Below are positions 23,456 through 34,852 of a stretch of DNA of 64,000 nt, in pieces. Location of the stretch: contig CM046347.1 in NCBI GenBank assembly GCA_025403435.1, forward strand, positions 27,044,597 to 27,108,596, written 5' to 3'. Made by a program: the position numbers and the translations under genes. Under the pieces are notes generated by a model, which saw only the letters and a program-made list of their open reading frames with translations, did no database searches and was not told the DNA's origin. This DNA comes from Artocarpus heterophyllus (taxonomy: Eukaryota > Streptophyta > Magnoliopsida > Rosales > Moraceae). The number at the start of each line of letters is the position of its first letter. Positions within the stretch are counted from its first letter, which is position 1.

Positions 23456-26400
23456 CTTTGATGAGATCTCTATTGCAGCTTACGCGCAGGGGACACAAAG
23501 GAAACTGCTATTGCTCTGTGAAAGAAAAGTCGGGGTCAATAGGAAAAAGGGTGGAAGGCACTAAACAGACACAAGTGGGGGCTACCATTCTTTTTCCAAT
23601 GGTACTCACTAGACAGCTTGTTAATTTCATCAGAGAAAAGATAAATCACTTCAGAAAAAAAAAAAAAAAAAAAAAAGGAAAGTTTGGAGAGATCTCTGTG
23701 AAAGTCTGGGGTTGTGATTCTGTTCTTTATATATTATTTTCTCCCAAATTAGCATAAATACGCTACATAACACACCCAAAAAAATAACATACCGGTCAGC
23801 ACGAAAAAGGATGGAAGGCCCTAAAAAGAAAAGTTGATGATCCATTTTCTTTTTAATGTAGTAAATTAAAAGCCTAATTTTATAAAAAATGAAAATATAC
23901 GAAACAAATATTTAAACAAGAACACATATAATATTTATCATAGTTTGCCCAAAAAATAAAAACTACGTTAATTTTTAACCGTTATAAAATAATTTACTGT
24001 AATAACAAAGGAGCTTATAAAAAAAAAATTACACACTTTCTCTGTAAAATTCTTTCTAGCTTGTCAGCTCTATATTTTCTAAGTTGCAAAAATAAATAAA
24101 TAAGCCTTACTATCCTAATTTATAGATTGATAGGACATAGGAAATGAAAAAAGAACAAAATGTCCTCGTGTTTAGCCTCAGAAGCAAACGGCCACACCCT
24201 TCAATTGGTGCGGCCGTGTGTGTTTGGCTTCGCGCCAAATTTTGGCCTTACTAGGCGTTGCGTTGCAGTGCGAGTTTCATAATAATAATTCGAAAGCATA
24301 GACTCCATATTTTATAATATTTTATCTATTCAAAAATTGAAAAATACTTAAAAAAAATTTTATTACAAGTCAAATTATTATTTTGCCCTCACCAACAAAC
24401 TTAATAAATATTAATTAATCAATGGATTATTAATTATTTAATCATTTATTTTATTTTTTCCCCTATCACCCTAATCAATAAAAGGAAAGCAATTTCCTTT
24501 TTCTCTTCATAAATTTTTCTTTATTTTTTTTCTGTCTCTCTCTCCCCTTTCTTTTTCGTCTGCCGCTGACAAATGGCAACATAAAAGAAGATAAGGCTAA
24601 ACGAAAAAAAAAAAAAAAAAAAATTGAAAAGTATGCTGCCGACCAAATCAAACAACATCGCATTAAAGATTGAAAGAAAGAGCGTGGAAGGGAACATCAC
24701 TGCAACATCTCCTTTAAGTTTCACAACTATCTCATAAATGATAACCATGTCAATCAGCAATTTGCTAACTGTTTAAAATGGACAGTCAGAATATTATTGC
24801 AACGAGTTGATCTACACCAAAAAAATTAAAAAGAAAAACAAATTGATCTACTCCATATCAAGGTTGAAACTAAGAAACTTGTTACAACTTACATGAGTCA
24901 AAAAAAAAAAATATTGGCTTAATTTGATTAAATAAATTAAATCAATGTAAGAGATATTGTAATATATTTTTCAAATGTGATAAGAAAAACATACATTTTT
25001 TGGTATTTTAGAATTAGCGTCTATCATCGTAAAAACTTGAGGCCACGGAGCTAAAATTTAGAAAAAAATATCTCTGGAATAGAGACTCCAACGCCTCAGT
25101 ACTAAGTGCTCCAGAGGTGCTACAGCACTTGGTGCTCCAGAGGCTAGCGCTATGGCACCCACTTGGCAAGTGCACCAAATACTGTGTTAAGAATTTGTGT
25201 CTTTAAAGTTATTCTAAACCGATATATTAATTGATTGCATATTTTCATACAAACATAAATATTTATTAGCAACAAAATCTGTTACACTGGTTGTATTACT
25301 TCAAGAAAGGAAGGACAAGCCTAGGCAGTGAATAAGAAGCTACATTACTTCACAAAAAAAAAAAAAAAAAAATTACAAGCGTGTACTAGTTTTCAGAAAT
25401 TACAGACCTTGGCTAGCAAGACAAACGACAACAAATACAGCTCGAATGATATCGTTTAAAAAAAACTTTATTCGTTTTCTTTCTTTATTTTTTTTTCTTT
25501 TTAACACTTCAAATTTCCCTACCTCATGCCCCTAAAACACCCTTTAGTAATCTTCACAATTTGATCTACTTTTGGTTATTAAACAACGCCATGTCACCTT
25601 TAGGAAATGATTTAGATTTTGTGAGAGAATTTTCCCCTAACATATAAACAGGGGCCTGTCAAAAGAATCAAGATCTATTGTTTTATTTTTCTGTACTCTT
25701 AGTTGCCTCTCTTAGTAAAATTATGACACCTAGAAGAATTGCACAACTAATTTTGATATCTATATCCTATTTATGTGCCTAAGTTGTTAAATTTGAATGA
25801 TACGTTGAATAAATATTAGAGGGACAGTCAAGGGGATAGGAAAATGGGACAGCAGATCTTGACTCTTGTAAAATACAGAGTTATCAAACGTAATAACATA
25901 TATGTTTGTACATTATATATAATAATATATATTTTTTAAATAGGGTTAATTACATAGTTAGACCACCTAGTTTTTAACTATTTCTCAATCAATTTTTCTG
26001 TTCTTAAAAACTATAAAGATATCCATTAAATTTAAAAAACTTGTTTTAATTTCATCTGTGAAAATAAATAAAATTAGGCAAAAGGATATAATTACCTTTA
26101 AACAGTTTTGAAAAATATTTATAGATTTAAAAACATAAACTCCTAAAATAAAGCATCAAATTTTTTTTAAAAAAAAAGAACATAAGTTTTACGGCTTTTT
26201 GAATGTTGAAATATTTTTTAATAAAATTTCTTAAAAAGAAAAATATATTTTAGAAACAAATTCAGCTTAATTAAGGATATCTTTGTCCTATCTCCATATT
26301 TTTTTTGTCCAAAAAGTCTTGAGAGATAAAATTGAAATATTTTTCACAAATTCAAAGGATACATCTATGGTTTTTTTAACAGAGGGATAGATTGATAAAT

Positions 26401-26907
26401 AATAAAAACAATGAGGTATACTTATATAATTGACTCTTTTAAATATACATAGATATATTTATATTCGTCGGCAAAGTCTCAAATATGACACCTAAACCAG
26501 CTACGAACTTGTAATATTTACTGTTTATCATTGTAATATCATTCATGCGTTCGTGTTACACTCAACGTCGTAAGTGTTGCATGAAAGTAAACTAAAAATT
26601 ACATGACCACTGTAACGATGTTACAATTGGAAAAGAAAAATGTTAAAAGTGCCTCACTAAAGATATTTCATATATGTATTATTATTTAGGCATCCTTTAC
26701 CATCTGGAGGTTCGGACCGTCCGGAACTGACGTAGCAGGGGTTTTGTAAAGCAGGATTGATATTTCCTTTTTTTATCTTTTCTTTGCTTATAATGCCTGG
26801 TTTTTTATTGTATGCTTTGTTTTGTTGACCTGGAATTGGCTGTTAAAGAATGGGATGACCAGATGTTCTTGTAAATAATATGAATATTTTATTTTTGTGT
26901 TCATGAC
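23456..26907. other. Unit 2 distal spacer, no gene seen
   Basis: Collinear with 11701-15141 of unit 1, including the GC-rich inverted repeat (near 24185), the degenerate hairpin (near 25118) and the conserved block 25190-25912. Poly-A/T tracts at 23655-23680, 24520-24535 and 24606-24622 give spurious open frames. Confidence 0.5.
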
Positions 26908-27366
26908 CGCACGAAATAAGTGGAAATTGCAAGACACTTCATCAAAGAGAAGATTGATTGTGGAGCTATTTGCATGCCTTTTGTCCCTACTATGCAACAA
27001 ATAGTTGATATTCTCACCAAGGGGTTGTTTAGGCCTAATTTTGAGCTTCTTTTAAGCAAATTGTGCATGATTGATATCTATGCACCAACTTGAGGGGGCA
27101 TGTTGGATTTGTTGGAGCTAATAAGGCTATTATAGGATTGTGAAACATGTGCATTAATTATAGTCGTAGGAAATTGACTACTTTGTTGCATAGTTAGACT
27201 TTTAGTTACCTAATGTTAGGCTGTCTAAATTAGATATAGAGTCAATTAGGAAATTCCACTAGGATTTGTTTTCCCATTATCTATGTAACACTATATAATG
27301 CCATGTACAATCCATCTAATGACAATAGAGATAATTTTTCTCTGAGAAACTACAGTTATCTTGGCA
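26908..27366 (+). mobile_element. Ty1-copia Pol C-terminus and LTR fragment, second copy
   Basis: Exactly 11766 bp from the first copy. The tail has only one internal stop here because the other copy's second TGA reads AGA (EIARHFIKEK), followed by VDILTKGLF and LLSKLCMIDIY, then a TGAGGGGGCA tract and TGTTGGA at 27101. The shared truncation points show that the insertion and decay happened before the array duplicated. Confidence 0.8.
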
Positions 27367-28665
27367 TATACTTAAATGTATAAGCAAAAATGATTCATTT
27401 GGCCAAAGATATGGTTACAATGAAGAAGAATATACAATTTCTTGCAAAAGAATAGTCCTAGGTTCTTTACCCGACTCAAGAAAAACGAAAGCAAAATCCA
27501 ATATTCACTAGATTTAAAAAAAGAACATTGCAATAAATCCTTATTGTTCAATGTAGTATCTACCTTTGTAACTTTCTGCTCATCAGCTTGTCCAATGCAG
27601 TATCATGATTCCAGGAACTTGGTAGCCCAACTTTGAATTTTGTGTCCGTATTGCAAGTTGTTGTGGATGCATATATGCCCAAAGGCAAGACCGTGTTTAA
27701 TTGCAGATTATATTCGAACTTTGGAACACCACTTCTGTTGAATAATTTAAGCGGAGGATAACATTACGAAGCAATGAAATTAAAGTGAGACGTTATTTGA
27801 GCACATGTATAATAATGCTTTCTAAAGAGCCTGTTAATTAAACAATAACAAATATTACCTTCCAAACACAATATAACTTTGTATCGTAGGAGATGTGGAA
27901 ACAATGGATCAAGAGTATCGGCGCCATACGATGAAGAAGCATGTACAGGATATGCATGGATGACCAGGGACGTTATCTTCTGAGCAATCACAAAACCACG
28001 CAGCGAGGCATACAAGTTCTTACAGATTCTTCTAAAAGAATATCCAAATCCTCCCTCAAGAAATTACCACCGTCTTTGAAATAGCATAAGCAAGACCTTG
28101 GTGTTGTCCCTAATAAGACCTTAGTTTAGACAACTGGGAGCTTCAAAGCTCACCTGCTTAAACATAAACTAGATCAATTAAAAAAAAAAGAAAAGAAAAC
28201 AAAATAAGAAAACAAAAACTATATATTTGATAAGAAAGTGCACCTTATATTTAATAAATTTAATGTTCTAATTCAAAAATTTACTTTCCTGTTACAAATG
28301 TAGAACGCTAGCATAGAGGGAGCACATTAGGACCTCAAGCACACATCTAAATATTGACTTCTGAAGAACAGAACAAAAGCAACTCTTTTCAATTTTTTAG
28401 TTATTGATGGACAACAAAATGCAGCTCTTTTAAATATTTTTTTTTTCAAATGATAAGTTAAAGCAAATTTTTTTTTAACGTTTCAGATGTACAAATTTGG
28501 AGTCAAACAGTACAGATATAGTTTCATATATATAAGTAAAATGGAGGAGAGAAAAAAAATAAATAAAAAAGTAGGAGAATACACATGATGAATTGTAACG
28601 AAACAAACTTCTTGTTCAAAACCAAGAGAAAATTGAAAAACGAAATTACCTGGGAATCCCTACAC

Positions 28666-31600
28666 TCAGTCACGATCAATACGTACGTTCGGAATGTGGG
28701 AAATCTTATGCCAATCTTGGCCCGTCCCCCTTTGACACCGTGGATTCAACAAAGGACACTTACAGATAACCAAAGAAGAAAGAGACAAGGGCAGCCCCTT
28801 TTCCGGCAAGCACTCCAGATTTTCAAAATAACAAATTCGCAAAGATTCAAGGGAGTTGAGGTGTTGAAAGCCCAAGCGATTCAGGTCTCTAAGGTTAGGA
28901 AAACCCTCAATCCAGAGAGATGTAAGAGAAGTGGGCAGTCCCTCTTCTAGCAAGCTCTGGAGCCCTTCCGAATGTCGAATATCCAGTCTTTTAAGAGAGA
29001 TGAGGTGTTGTAAGCCTCGCTTCCCAGTATTCTCTTCTTCTTCTAGTGAGTTGGAGTTGTTATACTGGAGATTCTTGCAAAGCGAAATTTCCAACCTTTC
29101 AAGGGTGATTAGGTGTCGAAAGGAGCCCCTGCCTATGTCTTCAAGGCTTTCAAGGGATCTGATCTCAAGAGAAGTAAGAGACGTGGGTAGCCCGTTTTCT
29201 GACAAGCGCCGAACATTAATACAATCATAAATTTGCAACTTTTTAAGGGAGGTGAGGTGGCCAAGGCCCTTTCCAAGGTCTTCTATTTTTGAAAGTGCAT
29301 TTAATGTGAGAGAAGTAAGAGATGTGGGCAGCATCTCTCCCGAAACGCTCTGGAGCTCTTCGCAATCTTCAATTATCAACTCTTCAAGACTAGGAAAACA
29401 TCCACCATCTTCATGGACTTCAGGAAATGACCACTCTTGCCACCCTTCCATATCTTTAAATTCTAGAGATTTTAAAGACCTAAATGGCTTTATATTGGAA
29501 GAACCACCATCATGGTAAAATTCAACACCTATTCTTTCCACACGAGGACAACTATTAATTTCAAGAGCTTGGAGAGAAGGAAGTTCACCAAGAGAAGGCA
29601 ACTTACAAAGGTTGTGACAACAGTATAGGCGTACGACAACCATTTTAGTATATGAACGGTTACCTAGCCATTTGAAGAAAGCTTCACCTCTGTAACCACT
29701 TATAGAAAGCCGTTCCAAATTTGTGTGAGGTTGAAGTGCATCGAGTACTTCTATATCTTTCTTTGAATTATCAATACCATCATCAGTGCTCCAGCAGTAG
29801 AGTAGCTCCTTGAGATACCCCTTATCCTTTAAATTAGCCTCCCTAGCATCTTCAACATCAACGTTTTCAAGCTTCAAGAGTTTAAAATGTCCAGATAGAT
29901 GATGCAACCCACTCAACTCTTTAATGTTAGAGCCACCAGTTTTGCACAAAACAAAATAATTTAGTGTCTGCAAGTCTTCCAGATTGCGCATGTTAGGCGG
30001 CATCTTCTTAAGGGGTACACCTTCGATATCAAGATGGCGCAACTTGACTAGGTTTCCCATTTCAGTTGGCAACCGAGTCAGTTCATGGCACCCTGATAAT
30101 CGCAGTGTCTGCAAATTGTATAGACTACAAAGTGTATTAGGTATCTTTTCAATAGTACTATATGAAAAATCCAAGTGCCTCATATGCTTCAAATTTCCAA
30201 TCGAATGAGGCAGCACTCTGAAATTAACAGATAGAGAAAGGGCTCTTAAGCGTCCTCCTACTGACAACAATAGCTCCAGTTCCTGCCTTCCAGTACACGA
30301 TCTATAAAAGTGCGATGATAATTGTAAGTAACTGCGGATGCTCTTAGCTGCAGATAAACCTTCAAAACTCTCTAAACCATCAGCAGAATATGAAAAATAG
30401 CGAGTCTTTTCAGGAAATTTGACTTTGTCTTCGCCGGCCAACCTATAAGAAAATTCACCCGATACAAACACTGCTAAATCATGTGTGAGGTCATGCATTA
30501 AGATAGTTGACTTATTCGTACTCAATGGTTGGAACAATGACCTTGATATCAGATCCTGGAAATATGCTTTCCCCACATCCTCGATTTTCACCCCACTCTT
30601 TAATTGCAAAAGACCTTCCGCCATCCATAGCAATATTATTTCTTCCTTTCTATGTTCGTTCATTTCATAATCCTTAGGAAATGTCGAACAATATGCAAAG
30701 CATCGCTTCAGATGAGAAGGAAGATAATGATAGCTCAACCACAGAGAAGGCAAAATGTTGCTATCCTGTAGCTTCCATATGTCGTCGTGCAGTATCCCTT
30801 CCCATTCCTCTGGATCTGTCATCGAGCGTAGGAGACCAGCTAGAGACTTGACAGCTAAGGGAACACCCTTGCACTTCTCAACAATTTTCTTGCCAATCAA
30901 ATACAAGTCTTTATGTTCGTCCAAACTTGTATCCTTAAATGCATGTTGTTTAAATAACGTCCAACAATCATCATCGGATACTTTCTCGAGGCGATATGTT
31001 GTCACATTTCCCAACTTGTTTGCAACATTGTCAATACGTGTCGTGACAATGATCTTGCTTCCAACTGCTCCAGATCGGACAGAACTTAGTAAGGGCTCCC
31101 AATGATCATAGTTGTCGTCCCATACATCATCCAGAACAAAGAGAAACCTCTTGTCCTTCAATTCCTCCTTTAACTTACGTAGAAGTTGATAGCCGCCCTC
31201 AATTTCACATTTTTTTGAGATAATCTCTTCTAGAATTTGCTTAGCTATTTTGGAAATATCAGATTCATCAGATACAATAACCCATGATCTGATCTCAAAC
31301 TGATTCTTAACTCGTTCATCCTCAAATACGAGTTGAGCAAGGGTCGTCTTGCCGATACCACCCATGCCCACTATGGGAATCACAGATATCTTGACGCTAC
31401 TATTGCCATCATCTGGCAACAATAGCTGAATAATTTTCTCCTTATCATCATTCCTTCCAAAAACAGAAGATTCATCTGCCGAAGGAGCAAGTAACCTTTG
31501 TGGAAGTCCACTCGTGACGCCTTCTTGTAAACGGAGGACATTTTTTTGTTCAATTATATACTTCAACCTATCAAGGATCTCCTCAATCTTACGTTCTATT

Positions 31601-31974
31601 GCTTCATCAAATGTATTGAAACAATTAATAAAAGATTGGAACCTCTTTCTTCTTGATCTGCTTCTGGGTTTTGCTTTCTTGTGTTCGTACTGCAAACTTC
31701 AGCAGTCAATCTCGTCCAGCACATCTTCAGCGTCATACATAGTGTCTCTGAGCTCGAAAAGCCATTCTCTGACGTTTGGGTTCGTGAGTTGTTTTTGCTC
31801 TGCGTCATCCAGCACTTGGTTGGCTGACCAAAGCATAGTCTTCAGCTTCCTCAGCAGCCCTTCGTTCACTTTCAGTCCACGAAAGAAGCTCCGCAGATCT
31901 CGAGAAACCAGCTTCTCAAACAGCTTATCAAACAAAGAAGAGAGCAAAGCTCCTACAACAAGTTCAGCAGCCAT
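28666..31974 (-). pseudogene. CNL disease-resistance gene, copy 3, full length with one nonsense codon
   Basis: The coding span equals that of copy 2 (3309 bp). Translation from ATG at 31974 runs 91 residues of the coiled-coil domain to a TGA at 31701-31699, where copies 1 and 2 have CGA (Arg 92). The preceding codon is also changed (Tyr to Cys). Beyond the stop the frame is open for over 1000 codons with intact P-loop, kinase-2, RNBS-B, RNBS-D, MHD and LRR motifs. GLPLA reads GVPLA. The LRR half is almost identical to copy 2; one visible replacement is Gln for Leu in an LRR (LYNLQTL against LYNLLTL). A single recent nonsense mutation, a sequencing error or a short CC-only product are the options. 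No alternative ATG near 31695 would restore the N-terminus. Confidence 0.9.
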
Positions 31975-32636
31975 GTTTCGTTGATATCGCAGCTTCAGAA
32001 GGAAAAGAAAAGAAAGAAAAGTTTGCTGAGAACTCTCTTTTGCAACTTGCAAGCAGCAGGGGATGAGAAATGAATGGTTGGCGTTGTGTTTCCGAAGTAC
32101 TTCTCCAACAAGTTAAGTGACAGGAAAAAAAAAGAGTAAAAAAATAATAAAAGTACGAGAAAAATTCTAAGCAAAATAGCTGGCTAGCATGTTGGGAAAC
32201 AAAAAGAGGCTATACATTAAAACAAGACAAAATAAAGGGTTATTTGAAAGGATAATAAAAATTAATGGTTAAAATTATTTTTATTGTAGTATATGAGAGT
32301 TTTATATTGTAGTAATTTTTTTAATATTATTATAACATATGAGATATTTATACTATTTATAACTAAATTTATAATGATAATATGGTTCTCATCACTCAAT
32401 CAAACAAACAGCCAATAAAACAATACATGTCTCATCTAATGAGATACCTTTAAAAGTGAAACAAATAAATGTAGAAACAAGTTGGGTCTACAAGCTAACA
32501 TGTAAGTTAATAAATAATGGAGGTTTCAACTAATCAGATACCTTTAAAAACAACAATAATAATAAAGAAATCTTTGGATCTGTCTTTTTATTTTGGTTTA
32601 CAGCTCAAATTCCAAAATGAGTAAAATACATATACT
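31975..32636 (-). promoter_or_regulatory. 5' flank of CNL copy 3
   Basis: Homologous to the flanks of copies 1 and 2. The proximal 130 bp is nearly identical; 32215-32410 is more diverged than the same region of copy 2, and from about 32425 it becomes almost identical to copy 2 again, another patchwork sign. An in-frame upstream ATG at 32052 would add 26 residues, but the other copies do not support its use. Confidence 0.4.
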
Positions 32637-33855
32637 ATAAAAGTTCACATGTGAAGCTCGAATCGCAAGACCAATTAGAACGTGGCCAACACTACCAACG
32701 CTACACGTAGAGAAGATTATTCTATTTTAATGTACAACAAAGGGCAGGAAAGGGCATCTGCATCTCCTTCAATCTTTTATTTTATTTTGGGAGCAAATAC
32801 TTCATGAAGATAAAAATATACTATCCATGTGAATATTGGTAAAGAAATTTCCGAAGAAGAATGATATATTAGTGAAAACATCTGTAAAAATTATAGATTT
32901 CATGTATATTTTTAATATATATCTTTACCTTTTTGGATATACGACAGAAAATAAAAAAAAATACGTACATAAATAAAATTTGCATGAATACATCACATAA
33001 ATTCAATAGAAATCTCAATGAAAATATACATATATATACAAAATTCAAACATTATTAAAATTTCATGGTGATTCAAGCAATATTAGTGTCATAACATAAC
33101 ATGCCAATCTACAAGCATACTAGATAATAAATGATATTGTTTAGCTAAAAAATTGATAAATAAAAATTAAAAATATATCATCTACCAATATTTATATATT
33201 TTCCCAAAAGTTTCCCAACACTTTTTACGATAGCCCTATTTGTAATATATATACAAACACATACACTACAATAAAAATTGAAGAAAGAAAAGGTTTAAAT
33301 TTCATTTTTTTCCTTACTCTATTTTTTCCCGAAATCATAGAAGACATCACTTTCTCAAAACTAAATGTAGTAAATAACTTGTTTTCAAAATATTTATAGT
33401 AAATGTCAAATTAATGGTGTAAATAATTTTTTATCATATTGTTTATAGTGTAAATAATTCTTATTTATGCAATAAATAAATTTATGATCCAAGTAATGTA
33501 TTTACCCTCTTGTCTATAATGTAAACATTTTTTATTTACTAGTAAGTAATTTTTTATACTATAAATATGATATTTACTATAAATATTTTCATAATCTGAT
33601 ATTTATTTCGAAAAGTTTTAAAAATCAGACTTTTTTGTCATTCTTCTTTTTTTTTTTTTTAATTTATGAATAGCAATAAGTTTAAGTTGAGGAAAAAAAA
33701 ATGGTCATTTACATCCAATTATAGGACTTGGTGGTTGTTGAAAAATGGTAGATGGTAAAGTGGTTGAATAGTAATTAAATTTCAACGACAGTTTTTATTT
33801 TAAAAACGTGATTTGCCTTTCTATCTTAAATATATTTGTTTCGAATCTTTTTATA
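32637..33855. repeat. Repeat module of unit 3 and end of array homology
   Basis: One module (32637-33640) followed by about 200 bp matching 22000-22360 of unit 2 with an internal deletion. Homology to the other units is lost near 33855, which marks the right edge of the duplicated block. Confidence 0.6.
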
Positions 33856-34852
33856 TCTATGTCAATGAACTAATTATCTATGTTAAGAATATTATTGATG
33901 CCGTTTACGTAAAAAGGAAAAATCACATACTATAAACGTATGTACGTTTTTAGTTTCATCGCCATTTTGTGGTATCGGTCATTTCTCTTTTACGTCCTTT
34001 TCTTAAATTTTTACGGGTATATGTTATTTCCGATCTAGTTATTTCATAAATTTTGTTGCGCAATTTGTAGAAAATTTTAGTCTGCGGAAAGTAATTATAA
34101 CATTTGATGGGTTTGAAAATAATTATTTGCACCCTTTTTAAATGCTCAACACCATCACATAATTTTGAAATAATTAAATTTATTTATTGTACCTCATATA
34201 GTTTTAAAACTACCCTAAAATTATTACTTTTTTTCAAGTTATTTTCTTTTTCACACCCATCATTTTATTTTTCTTGTTTTATCATTCTTATTTCTTTTTT
34301 TTTTCTCTTAAGCTTTAGGAACGACACACTTTCATAAATAAGGATATTTCTTAAGCCTTAGGCACAACGCATTTTCATTCTTTTTTTTATTGTTTTATTC
34401 TTATTATTTTATATCTATTAATTATATTTTTGAAAAGATATTATTTATTTATTTATTATATCTACTAATTTAATAAAAAGAGCAAATTAATAAACAATTG
34501 TGCAATCTACTTGCCAATACTAGATTAATTCAACAATCGTGCAAACTTGTTGTTTTCAACATAGCTTATTTTGTTTTATTCCTATATTTCTTCCAGCAAT
34601 CAACAAAAAAGGTAAAGGAATAATTGTTATGAATGATAAAGAAAATTTAACTTACCTCCATATGATTTTTTAGAATAGTCATTAAATGGTAAAAATTAAG
34701 GTTTTGTTACAAAAGGATTTATGTTTTAAGAGCTTGCCTATTTAGGGAGATGACAAATATAGGAGAGTGTGGAGAAAAAAAGATGTATCATTAGTTTCTA
34801 TATATTAAAAAAGATTTAATTATATAATTAGGTCAATTATAGTTGTCCTTTT
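33856..34852. other. AT-rich intergenic sequence, no gene seen
   Basis: T-rich tracts at 34220-34310 and 34380-34420 and two related AAGC(T/C)TTAGG(A/C)ACGACAC-type blocks (about 34312 and 34355) are the only structure noticed. Confidence 0.4.

Larger units (their letters stand above)
6408..33855 (-). repeat. Tandem array of three CNL-containing units
   Basis: The same block (CNL gene, 5' leader, AT-rich spacer with 1-kb modules, gene-distal region, retrotransposon relic, 3' flank) recurs. The gene starts are at 7525, 20208 and 31974. The step from copy 2 to copy 3 is 11766 bp; from copy 1 to copy 2 it is 12683 bp. The extra length in the first spacer (about 0.9 kb) is explained by a roughly 0.3-kb insertion at 8200-8497 and one extra partial module. 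Homology upstream of copy 3 fades near 33855, corresponding to about 10560 and 22360 in the other units. The left end is the truncation of copy 1 near 6408. This is a classic product of unequal crossing-over. Confidence 0.9.

Noticed and set aside
31695..31695. Alternative start for CNL copy 3 just downstream of the nonsense codon
   Set aside because: The codon is TTG (Leu in the other copies) and would drop the first 92 residues; plant translation would not normally start there.
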